Source: Bacillota bacterium
GTDB taxonomy: Bacteria > Bacillota > Clostridia > Oscillospirales > Ruminococcaceae
Assembly: GCA_023443315.1 (NCBI GenBank)
Contig: JAEZVA010000091.1
Location: 1 to 42,490, forward strand
Direction: 5' to 3'
Length of the DNA stretch: 42,490 nt
A program made the translations under genes and the position numbers. The number at the start of each line of letters is the position of its first letter. Positions within the stretch are counted from its first letter, which is position 1. The notes under the pieces were generated by a model that made no database searches, was not told the origin of the DNA, and worked only from the letters and a program-made list of their open reading frames with translations. Of this stretch, positions 6,505 through 13,465 are shown piece by piece.

Positions 6505-7422
6505 TTATGCCAAATCCTGAAGGTTAAATGGCGTCTCCTGGTACACAATGTGATTAAGCCAGTTGGCATACAGCAGGTTGCCATGGCTGCGCCACACAAA
6601 GGGAGGTTGCCTAGTCGGGTCGTTTTGAGGAAAGTAGTTTTCGGGCATCGAGATGGCGCACCCCTTGTCAAGGTCTCTAAAGTATTCCTCTGCCAGCGTC
6701 ATGCGGTCGTATTCGGAATGACCAGTAACAAATATCTGCCGGTCATTGTCCGAGCAGATGATGTGCGCGCCCGCAGCCTCCGACCAGGTTAACAGTTTTA
6801 GCCCCTCCGCCTTGAGGATGTCGCGCCGCCGAACCTCGGTATGGCGGGATTGCGGTGCTAAGAACACCTCGTCAAAGCCGCGCAGCAGCGGGTGGTTTTC
6901 GTCCAGCACCTTGTGCGGAAAAACGCCAAACAGCTTATTATCCAGCGGGTACTTCGGAATGCCGTAGTGGTAATACAGCCCTGCCTGTGCGCCCCAGCAG
7001 ATGTGAAAGGTGGAGTACACATGGGTCTTGGTCCATTCAAGGATCTCGCACAGCTCATCCCAGTACGATACCTCCTCAAACTGCATCTGCTCTACTGGCG
7101 CACCGGTGATAATCATGCCGTCAAACCGCTCGTCTTTTATCTCATCTAGGGTCTTGTAAAACTTAAGAAGGTGTTCTTGTGGCGTGTTTTTCGAGGTGTG
7201 CGACGCGGTCTGCAGCAGCTCGATATCCACCTGAATCGGGGTATTGCCAAGCACGCGCAAAAGCTGGGTTTCGGTTTCAATCTTTTTGGGCATCAGGTTT
7301 AAAATGACGATGCGCAGTGGGCGGATATCCTGCGTCTTCGCGCGATCTTCATACATTACGAATATATTCTCCGTCTCCAGCACCTTAGCTGCGGGAAGCG
7401 AGTTAGAGATACAGATAGGCAT
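6505..7422 (-). CDS. metA: Homoserine O-acetyltransferase (MetA type)
   Basis: 305 residues, full length for MetA. Cys142 in FHICWGAQAG is the acyl-accepting nucleophile; His235 and Glu237 in GHSEY complete the active site. The acyl-CoA selecting residue is Glu111 (TGAPVE), as in the acetyl-CoA-using Bacillus enzyme; E. coli MetA, which uses succinyl-CoA, has Gly. So the product should be O-acetylhomoserine, the substrate of the sulfhydrylase at the left edge. Start ATG 7422 has GGAG five bases upstream; the in-frame TTG at 7449 has none. Transcribed from a leader with a Met/Cys-rich peptide and a terminator. Confidence 0.95.
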   Translation of the reverse strand: MPICISNSLPAAKVLETENIFVMYEDRAKTQDIRPLRIVILNLMPKKIETETQLLRVLGNTPIQVDIELLQTASHTSKNTPQEHLLKFYKTLDEIKDERFDGMIITGAPVEQMQFEEVSYWDELCEILEWTKTHVYSTFHICWGAQAGLYYHYGIPKYPLDNKLFGVFPHKVLDENHPLLRGFDEVFLAPQSRHTEVRRRDILKAEGLKLLTWSEAAGAHIICSDNDRQIFVTGHSEYDRMTLAEEYFRDLDKGCAISMPENYFPQNDPTRQPPFVWRSHGNLLYANWLNHIVYQETPFNLQDLA

Positions 7423-7557
7423 AATAACTCCATTCTGCCGTAACGGCAACAGATTAAATAATCAACAAACTTCAAAACAAGTTCGTCTTGAATCCCGCAA
7501 AAAGCGGGAGGGTGCCCGCATTCTCGGGCGTTTTATTGACTATATCGAAGGGCAAAT

Positions 7558-7583
7558 AAAAAAACGCACGGCAACCCATGCGT
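7558..7583 (-). terminator. Intrinsic terminator in the metA leader
   Basis: Minus strand ACGCATGG (7583-7576), loop GTTG, CCGTGCGT (7571-7564), then T7 ending at 7558. An 8-bp stem with one G-U, 136 nt upstream of metA. Confidence 0.72.
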
Positions 7584-7694
7584 CCGCACAACCGCTGTTT
7601 AACTAAATTTAACTTATAATGTCTGCGAACAAATCATTGTAAAGCCCACAATGAAAGCGTTTACTCGATTTTGCTCGAACAGTACTTAAGTTAA

Positions 7695-7793
7695 TTAGTT
7701 ATAGCAGTGCGGGCACATTCGCATCATGCAGCTGGACATTCGTATGGTCTTTGTCACTGCATAAAAAATAGTCGCTCGTTCATTCACTTGCAT
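7695..7793 (-). CDS. Candidate Met/Cys-rich leader peptide of metA
   Basis: A 32-codon ORF starting ATG, with GAGGAG four bases upstream and about 40 nt after the predicted transcription start. Residues 19-30 read MSSCMMRMCPHC: four Met and three Cys in twelve residues, against two sulfur amino acids at most expected by chance. Met or Cys codon clusters are what an attenuator sensing charged tRNA-Met or tRNA-Cys would need, and the gene downstream starts methionine synthesis. It could instead be an unrelated small protein with a CPHC motif; the terminator after it favours the leader reading. Confidence 0.55.
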   Translation of the reverse strand: MQVNERATIFYAVTKTIRMSSCMMRMCPHCYN

Positions 7794-7840
7794 ACAACTC
7801 CTCAGGTGTATTTGCGCTGGAATTACCAATCGCAATCCTT

Positions 7841-7869
7841 ATTATATCAGAGGAAAAGGCAAAGCACAA
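7841..7869 (-). promoter_or_regulatory. Promoter of the metA leader
   Basis: Minus strand TTGTGC (7869-7864), 17-nt spacer, perfect TATAAT (7846-7841). The gap from here to the MFS gene at 8111 holds only AT-rich sequence and weak -10/-35 candidates (for example TTGTAC at 8017-8022 with TGTAAT at 8039-8044). Confidence 0.68.
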
Positions 7870-8110
7870 TGCCTGTGATGCCGCGCAAACAGGGACATGG
7901 CACACATACCACCTGCGAGCGCGTTCCCTTTTTTTTATAATTTCGATTTTGATAATAGGATGTGTAATGTGTGCGAAATCAAACGACGTTCTTGTGTTCT
8001 ATTTACAAAAATATGATTGTACAGTAAAGATTATGTGATGTAATTGATAAGCCAAAGGAAAAATGGTATACTTTTGCTGGTATCATGATAAGAGTATGAG
8101 GAGAATATCT

Positions 8111-9409
8111 ATGAAACTAGATTACAAACGCACAATACTGGTCGGTCTTGCATTTCTTACCATCAGCTCCTTTTGGCAGCTTTACGACTTCGTTGTTCCG
8201 CTTATTATGCTCAAGGCGTTTGAAATCAAGGATACCGTTGCCGGCGTCGTGATGTCGCTCGATAACGTGCTCGCGCTGTTTATGCTACCCCTGTTCGGCA
8301 TGCTGTCGGATAAAACCAACACGAAAATCGGTCGCAGAATGCCCTTTATCATCGGCGGTACGGCGGCCGCGACCATATCGATGTCGCTCATACCGTATTC
8401 CGCAGGCATTAAAAACCTGCCGCTGTTTATCGTTTCGCTGGGTATTGTTTTGATTGGTATGGCGATGTACCGTTCGCCTGCCGTTGCGTTAATGCCCGAT
8501 GTCACACCCAAGCCCCTGCGCTCCAAGGGCAACGCCGTTATCAACCTAATGGGTGCCGTGGGCGGCATACTGGTCTTGGCACTAATTACATTCTTAGCAC
8601 CCGATAAGGATAACCTAAACTACTGGCCGCTGTTTCTCGCAACCGCTGCGATTATGATACTCGGTGTCGTTATCCTAAAGCTCACCATAAACGAGCCCAA
8701 AGAGGTACATAAGATGCGCCTTGCCAGTGCCGAGATGGGCATTGATGTGGAGGAAGCGACGGACGATGCACAGACGGTGCGCGATAACCACAAGCTGGAG
8801 CCCGCGGTACGTAAAAGCCTGATATTCATCTTAATCTCCATCTCGCTGTGGTTTATGGGCTACAACGCCATCACCACCGCGTTTTCTAAATATGCACTCG
8901 TTGCACTTGATATCTCCGAGTCGCAATCCGCTTCTATTTTAATGGTTGCCACCATTACGTCAATAATCGCGTTTATCCCCGTTGGCATCCTGTCGTCCAA
9001 GTTTGGGCGTAAAAAGAGCATCCTGTTCGGCATTACGGTGCTGGCGTTGGTGTTTGGCACCGCCACCCTGTACACAAAGTTTTCACCGCTGATGTTTCTA
9101 TCCTTTGCACTTGCCGGTATTGCGTGGGCGTCCATCAACGTGAACTCTCTGCCCATGGTGCTTGAGATGTCCAAGGGCGCAAACGTCGGTCGTTATACCG
9201 GCTATTACTACACCTTTTCCATGTCCGCACAGATTGTCACCCCTATTTTGTCAGGGTACTTGCTCGAGCATGTAGGCTATTATACGCTGATGCCCTACGG
9301 CGCCTTGTTCGTCGCGCTTGCGTTTATTACCATGATGATGGTCAAGCACGGTGATTCAAAGCCCGTACAGCCCGCATCTAAGCTAGAGGCGTTTGACACC
9401 GCCGACTAA
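8111..9409 (+). CDS. MFS transporter (GPH/SLC45-like)
   Basis: 432 residues, about twelve membrane helices. The loop after helix 2 reads GMLSDKTNTKIGRRMPFI, the MFS signature in the form seen in the GPH/SLC45-like sugar carriers, and WQLYDFVVPLI in helix 1 is typical of this clostridial group. A central charged loop (about residues 205-240) splits two six-helix halves. Probably proton- or sodium-coupled uptake of a sugar or glycoside; the substrate cannot be named. Start ATG 8111 has GAGGAG seven bases upstream; ATGs at 8063 and 8096 lack a site. Followed 53 bases later by a glycerophosphodiesterase. Confidence 0.87.
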   Translation: MKLDYKRTILVGLAFLTISSFWQLYDFVVPLIMLKAFEIKDTVAGVVMSLDNVLALFMLPLFGMLSDKTNTKIGRRMPFIIGGTAAATISMSLIPYSAGIKNLPLFIVSLGIVLIGMAMYRSPAVALMPDVTPKPLRSKGNAVINLMGAVGGILVLALITFLAPDKDNLNYWPLFLATAAIMILGVVILKLTINEPKEVHKMRLASAEMGIDVEEATDDAQTVRDNHKLEPAVRKSLIFILISISLWFMGYNAITTAFSKYALVALDISESQSASILMVATITSIIAFIPVGILSSKFGRKKSILFGITVLALVFGTATLYTKFSPLMFLSFALAGIAWASINVNSLPMVLEMSKGANVGRYTGYYYTFSMSAQIVTPILSGYLLEHVGYYTLMPYGALFVALAFITMMMVKHGDSKPVQPASKLEAFDTAD

Positions 9410-9462
9410 CTGGCGCTTTTGGCACCAATTGATACAATTTTGTATTCCTTACTGAGGGTTTG

Positions 9463-10284
9463 GTGATAGAGATGGTTATCTATGTGATATCAGTTATCGC
9501 ACTGCTGTTTGTGTTGTACCTGCTGCTGCTTGCGCCGGCGGATTTTGATAAAGGGCAAGGCGACAGCCTGTGGCACTTTCACTACGCGCATCGCGGTCTG
9601 CACACTGAGGATATGACCGTACCCGAGAACTCGTTAACCGCGTTTGAAAAGGCGGTTAATGCAGGTTACGGCATTGAGCTTGACATCAACCTCACAGCGG
9701 ACGATAGGGTGGTTGTGTTCCACGACGATACCCTTACGCGCATGTGCGGCATAGAAAAGCGCATTGCCGACTGTACCTATGAGGAGATTAAGGAGCTTAC
9801 CCTGCTCAAAACCGCGCAACACATCCCGCTGTTCGAGGATGTGCTTAAGCTGGTGGACGGCAAGGTGCCGCTGATTGTGGAGCTCAAGGCGACCAATCGC
9901 AACGCAGAGCTGTGCAAGCTTGCGGCACAGAAGCTCGATGCCTACAAAGGACCCTACTGCATCGAGTCGTTTCACCCCGCCATCGTCCGGTGGTTTTGCA
10001 ACAACAGACCGGGGGTAATTCGGGGTCAGCTGTCGGCGGGGTATCGCAACTTCCATGGCATCCCGTTTTGGCAGGCGGTTATCCTGTCGTCGCTCGTCAC
10101 CAATGTGGTTACCCGACCCCACTTTGTCGCCTACAAGCACGACAACGCCCATAAAAGGCTGCGCCTAAGCCTGTATCGGTTTATCGGCGGCAGGCTGGTG
10201 GCATGGACGGTACGCGACCCGGGCGACGTCACCTACTGCACGAAGCGGTTTGACGCGATGATATTTGAGTTTTTTCACCCCTAA
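9463..10284 (+). CDS. Glycerophosphodiester phosphodiesterase, membrane-anchored
   Basis: 273 residues. One hydrophobic N-terminal helix (about 6-25), then a GDPD TIM barrel: HRGLH with PENSLTAFEKAV, GIELDINLTADDRVVVFHDDTL (catalytic His pair and Glu-x-Asp metal ligands) and LIVELK. The family hydrolyses glycerophosphodiesters to glycerol-3-phosphate and an alcohol. The helix suggests membrane attachment; which side the barrel faces is not certain. Start GTG 9463 is placed by GAGGG four bases upstream; ATG 9472 is an alternative. In an apparent operon with the MFS carrier, ending at the 10306-10342 terminator. Confidence 0.9.
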   Translation: MIEMVIYVISVIALLFVLYLLLLAPADFDKGQGDSLWHFHYAHRGLHTEDMTVPENSLTAFEKAVNAGYGIELDINLTADDRVVVFHDDTLTRMCGIEKRIADCTYEEIKELTLLKTAQHIPLFEDVLKLVDGKVPLIVELKATNRNAELCKLAAQKLDAYKGPYCIESFHPAIVRWFCNNRPGVIRGQLSAGYRNFHGIPFWQAVILSSLVTNVVTRPHFVAYKHDNAHKRLRLSLYRFIGGRLVAWTVRDPGDVTYCTKRFDAMIFEFFHP

Positions 10285-10305
10285 TACATACACATACACA
10301 TAAAA

Positions 10306-10342
10306 AGCAGACCGGCTCCTAGCCTAATGGAGCCGGTCTGCT
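10306..10342 (+). terminator. Intrinsic terminator
   Basis: A perfect 14-bp stem AGCAGACCGGCTCC and complement (10306-10319, 10329-10342), 9-base loop, weak T-tract (CGTTT). Confidence 0.82.
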
Positions 10343-10472
10343 CGTTTGGATGGTTTTTGCTGTTGCATTTAACCCCTACAAGGTATAATCATATTTTAAA
10401 GCAGTTGCCTAGCCCTGCCGATTTGAATAGGATATACCGAACGACCATATTGGTAGGGGAGGGTAAGCAAAC

Positions 10473-10979
10473 ATGCTCCAGACGATTGCATATAACAGAG
10501 AAGCCGCCGTCGCGTACGCGCACCAATGGGCGTTTTCCCGCAACCCACGCTACGCCGATTTCGAGGACATGGGCGGCGACTGCACCAACTTCATCTCACA
10601 ATGCGTGTTTGCGGGGAGCGGGCACATGAACTACACGCCGGTTACGGGCTGGTTCTTTCTCACACTGTCAAACCGCACCCCCTCTTGGTCGGGTGTGGAG
10701 TATTTTAACCGCTTTATGACAGGCAATCGGGACGGTGCGGGACCCTTTGCGCGGCGTGTCTCGATAGGAGATATCGTGCCCGGCGATGTGGTTCAACTGC
10801 GCTTTGCGGCAAACGAGTCGTTCGGGCATTCGCTTTTGGTGGTATCGGTCGAGTCCCCCGACGAGCTGGGCATCCGCATCGCAACCCATACGTTTGACAG
10901 CGACAACCGCAGACTGAGCACCTATCACTATCAAGAGGCACGTTACCTGCACTTTGAGGGTGTTAGACGATATGTATAG
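10473..10979 (+). CDS. Amidase_6 family (NlpC/P60-like fold) protein
   Basis: 168 residues. The opening YNREAAVAYAHQWAFSRNP followed by GGDCTNFISQCVFAG is the hallmark of the 'putative amidase domain' family: Cys37 is the predicted nucleophile, His119 in GHSLLVV the base, and GDVVQLRF the strand between them. The fold is that of cysteine amidases acting on cell wall peptides, although biochemical proof is scarce. It has no signal peptide, so it may act in the cytoplasm, in the spore, or leave by another route. A purine-rich GGGAGGG site lies upstream of the ATG. It stands between two terminated units; TATAAT at 10384-10389 may be its -10 box. Confidence 0.85.
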   Translation: MLQTIAYNREAAVAYAHQWAFSRNPRYADFEDMGGDCTNFISQCVFAGSGHMNYTPVTGWFFLTLSNRTPSWSGVEYFNRFMTGNRDGAGPFARRVSIGDIVPGDVVQLRFAANESFGHSLLVVSVESPDELGIRIATHTFDSDNRRLSTYHYQEARYLHFEGVRRYV

Positions 10980-11041
10980 GGGTATTTACGGTGAAGACTT
11001 TGTCGCTTTAAAGATTTATTGCATCAAATCGCTTGCGGCAG

Positions 11042-11070
11042 TTGACAAATTGCGCCGATTCTGATATCTT
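11042..11070 (+). promoter_or_regulatory. Promoter of the T-box/acyl-CoA synthetase unit
   Basis: TTGACA (11042-11047), 17-nt spacer, TATCTT (11065-11070). Confidence 0.72.
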
Positions 11071-11089
11071 AAAGAATATATTGGAATAA

Positions 11090-11405
11090 TGGTTAACGCA
11101 ACGACAGGGAATAGTAGTCCACCCCCTTAGGTCAAAGAGAGCCGCGCTAGGTTGAGAAGCGGTACCTATCAGAATGGATGAACTCGCCCTTGAGCGGTCG
11201 GCTGAAAGCGGTTATGCAATTAGGCGCGAACGGATTTCCACCGTTATCGGGAAGGCTTGTTTTTGGGCGCTTCTGCGTCTACGACGGGTGTAGAGTGGGT
11301 GTTTGTTAACACCAATCGGAGTGGTACCACGGAAGTATTTTCGCTTTCGTCTCCATGCACGGTGCAGATTGTTCTGTATCGGCGTGTGCGGACGAAGGCT
11401 TTTTT
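11090..11405 (+). promoter_or_regulatory. T-box riboswitch, specifier CUC (leucine)
   Basis: Stem I elements are clear: GACAGGGA-AGTAG start, AGAGAG near 11136 and the distal GTTGAGAAGC region. The specifier loop GAACTCG gives codon CTC (11183-11185), read as Leu and followed by a purine as is usual. The GAGC-GGCTGAAAGC linker follows. The antiterminator carries AATCGGAGTGGTACCACGG (11314-11332), whose TGGT bulge fits a tRNA ending ACCA; tRNA-Leu has A at the discriminator. The terminator pairs GCTTTCGTC (11343-11351) with GACGAAGGC (11391-11399), one G-U, before T6 (11400-11405). Uncharged tRNA-Leu should let transcription run into the acyl-CoA synthetase gene. Confidence 0.88.
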
Positions 11406-11467
11406 GTTTGTCCAAAACACGTGCTAACAGCGGACTTTTATACAACAACAGTGCGGAGGAATAAACG

Positions 11468-13132
11468 ATGAAAGAGTTTTTGGAGATAACCGTTGGCAAT
11501 CTGCTGGGGGAGCTTGGAAATAAATACCCAGACAGCCTTGCGGTCAAGTATACCGACCGTGATTTTACCCGTACCTGGAAGCAGCTTGACCAAGAGGCGG
11601 AGCTGCTTGCGCGCGGTTTTTTGTCCATTGGCATCGGCAAGGGCGACCATGTTGCCATCTGGGCGACCAACACCCCGGAATGGATGCTCACGCTGTTTGC
11701 CACGGCAAAGATAGGCGCTATTCTGGTTACCGTCAACACAAACTATAAGGTGTTTGAGCTGGAATACCTGCTTCGCCAATCCGACGCAAAGTGCCTTGTC
11801 ATGATGCAGGGCATAAAGACCACCAGCTACGTGGATATCGTAAACGAGCTGTGCCCGCAGCTTAAAGACGCAACGCCCGGCGCGCTTTCACACCCCATGC
11901 TGCCCTGCCTAAAGAGCATTGTGTTTGCAGGGGAGCATACCCCTGCCGGTATGTACAACTTTAAGGATTTGTACCAGTCTGCCGAGCGGGTTTCGGTGGA
12001 GGAGTATCAGGCGATTTCCTCCACGCTGCACCACCATGAGGTTATCAATATGCAGTATACCTCGGGCACAACGGGCTTCCCCAAGGGCGTGATGCTCACC
12101 CACTACAATATCATCAACAACGGTAAAAGCATCGGCGACTGCATGAAGTTTACCCATGATGATAAGCTGTGTATCCCCGTGCCGTTCTTCCACTGCTTTG
12201 GTCTGGTGCTCGCCATCATGGCGTCCATTACCCACGCGACATCCATGGTGCCCATCGAGCTGTTTAACCCCGTTGCGGTGCTTAGCGCGATAGAGAAAGA
12301 GCAGTGCACTGCGGTTCACGGCGTACCCACCATGTTTATCGCCATGCTCGAGCATCCTGACTTTAAGAAATATACCTTCCCACGCCTGCGCACCGGCATC
12401 ATGGCGGGCTCGCCCTGTCCCATAAAGGTGATGCAGCAGGTGGTAGACGAGATGAATATGACCGAGATCACCATCGCTTACGGTCAGACCGAATCGTCCC
12501 CCGTTTGCACCCAAACCACTACCGACGACAGCATCGAGCATCGCGTTTCCACCGTCGGACGGGTTTTGCCCTCTGTCGAGGCGCGGATAGTCGACCCCGA
12601 AACCGGGGAGCCGCTGGGACCCAACCAGCAGGGCGAGTTTTGCACCCGTGGATACCATGTGATGAAGGGCTACTATAAGATGGAGGAGGCGACCGCCGCC
12701 GCCATTGATGCGGACGGTTGGCTACATACGGGTGACCTTGCTCAGGTGGATGAGGACGGCTACTACAAGATAACAGGACGCTTAAAGGATATGATTATCC
12801 GTGGCGGCGAAAACATCTACCCCAAGGAGATTGAGGAGTTTTTGTACACCCATCCCGCCGTCAAGGATGTGCAGGTGATCGGCGCGCCGTCTAAGAAGTA
12901 TGGCGAGGAGGTCATGGCATGCATTGTGGTGCGCGAGGGGATGACCCTGACCGAGGACGAGGTAAAGGACTATGTGCGCGCCTCCATGGCACGCCATAAG
13001 GTTCCGAGCTACGTCGGGTTTGTGGATAGCTTCCCCATGACGGCAAGCGGCAAGATTCAAAAATACAAGCTCCGCGAGTGGGCAGTGGAAAAACTGGGTC
13101 TGCAGGAGGCTGCAAACATCGAGACGGCGTAA
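11468..13132 (+). CDS. AMP-forming acyl-CoA synthetase
   Basis: 554 residues, full length for the ANL superfamily. AMP-binding motif YTSGTTGFPKGVMLTH near residue 197, YGQTESSP near 338, DGWLHTGDLAQVDEDGY, hinge GRLKDMIIRGGENIYPKEIE near 437, and the C-terminal catalytic Lys in SGKIQKYKLRE near 528. It should activate a carboxylic acid to its CoA thioester with ATP. The sequence resembles medium- and long-chain FadD/FadK-type ligases, but the acid is not predictable. Start ATG with GGAGGA upstream. It is the only gene behind a leucine-type T-box, suggesting a tie to leucine supply or branched-chain acids (inference). Confidence 0.9.
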   Translation: MKEFLEITVGNLLGELGNKYPDSLAVKYTDRDFTRTWKQLDQEAELLARGFLSIGIGKGDHVAIWATNTPEWMLTLFATAKIGAILVTVNTNYKVFELEYLLRQSDAKCLVMMQGIKTTSYVDIVNELCPQLKDATPGALSHPMLPCLKSIVFAGEHTPAGMYNFKDLYQSAERVSVEEYQAISSTLHHHEVINMQYTSGTTGFPKGVMLTHYNIINNGKSIGDCMKFTHDDKLCIPVPFFHCFGLVLAIMASITHATSMVPIELFNPVAVLSAIEKEQCTAVHGVPTMFIAMLEHPDFKKYTFPRLRTGIMAGSPCPIKVMQQVVDEMNMTEITIAYGQTESSPVCTQTTTDDSIEHRVSTVGRVLPSVEARIVDPETGEPLGPNQQGEFCTRGYHVMKGYYKMEEATAAAIDADGWLHTGDLAQVDEDGYYKITGRLKDMIIRGGENIYPKEIEEFLYTHPAVKDVQVIGAPSKKYGEEVMACIVVREGMTLTEDEVKDYVRASMARHKVPSYVGFVDSFPMTASGKIQKYKLREWAVEKLGLQEAANIETA

Positions 13133-13214
13133 GAAGCCAAAACCCGATTTCTGGTTTAAGGCAGTAGGTCTGCCCTTTGCATAAGTCGTTAGGCGTTAAC
13201 ATACTTAATATAAG

Positions 13215-13256
13215 GGCAGCCTGCGCAGTATAACGATTTACGCAGGCTGCCTTTTT
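13215..13256 (+). terminator. Intrinsic terminator
   Basis: GGCAGCCTGCG (13215-13225) pairs with CGCAGGCTGCC (13241-13251), then T5. The rest of the gap to 13466 holds TATAAT at 13291-13296 with a poor -35, and a leader of about 160 nt with no recognised element. Confidence 0.88.
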
Positions 13257-13465
13257 GTGGGCGACGGTAGATATTTTTTTCTTTTTGCGGTATAATGAGA
13301 TGAAACAATGCGCCTGCTAAAATAATGACCGTTTTACGGCAGTTGCAGGTACATATCGTACCATATGAATGGACAAAAATTTAGTTAACTTATAACAGAT
13401 ACAGCACCCGAGACGGTGGGTTGTATACACCGACGGGTAAAGTTAGGCAGGTGAACGATTTAGCG

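Larger units (their letters stand above)
7423..7840 (-). promoter_or_regulatory. metA leader with candidate transcription attenuator
   Basis: From a promoter at 7841-7869 the leader runs about 410 nt to metA. It holds a Met/Cys-rich 32-codon ORF (7793-7695), an intrinsic terminator (7583-7558), and further hairpins between terminator and gene: GCCCG/CGGGC near 7528-7513, CCCGC-TTTTT-GCGGG near 7510-7496, CAAG/CTTG near 7493-7481. The RNA just after the Cys codons (7701-7687) is complementary over 15 bp, with a 2-nt bulge, to 7616-7600, just before the terminator; CCGCAC in the leader ORF (7712-7707) also matches GTGCGG (7589-7584). I find no S-box or T-box consensus. This resembles ribosome-mediated attenuation. 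Confidence 0.55.

Noticed and set aside
7423..7700. SAM (S-box) riboswitch upstream of metA.
   Set aside because: None of the conserved S-box blocks are seen; a Met/Cys-rich ORF and terminator are found instead.
7707..7940. A 77-codon plus-strand ORF opposite the metA leader.
   Set aside because: It is antisense to the leader peptide and promoter, with no ribosome site or recognisable composition.
11212..11779. Minus-strand ORFs of 175 and 113 codons at the T-box and acyl-CoA synthetase start.
   Set aside because: They cover a structured riboswitch and a clear gene on the other strand.
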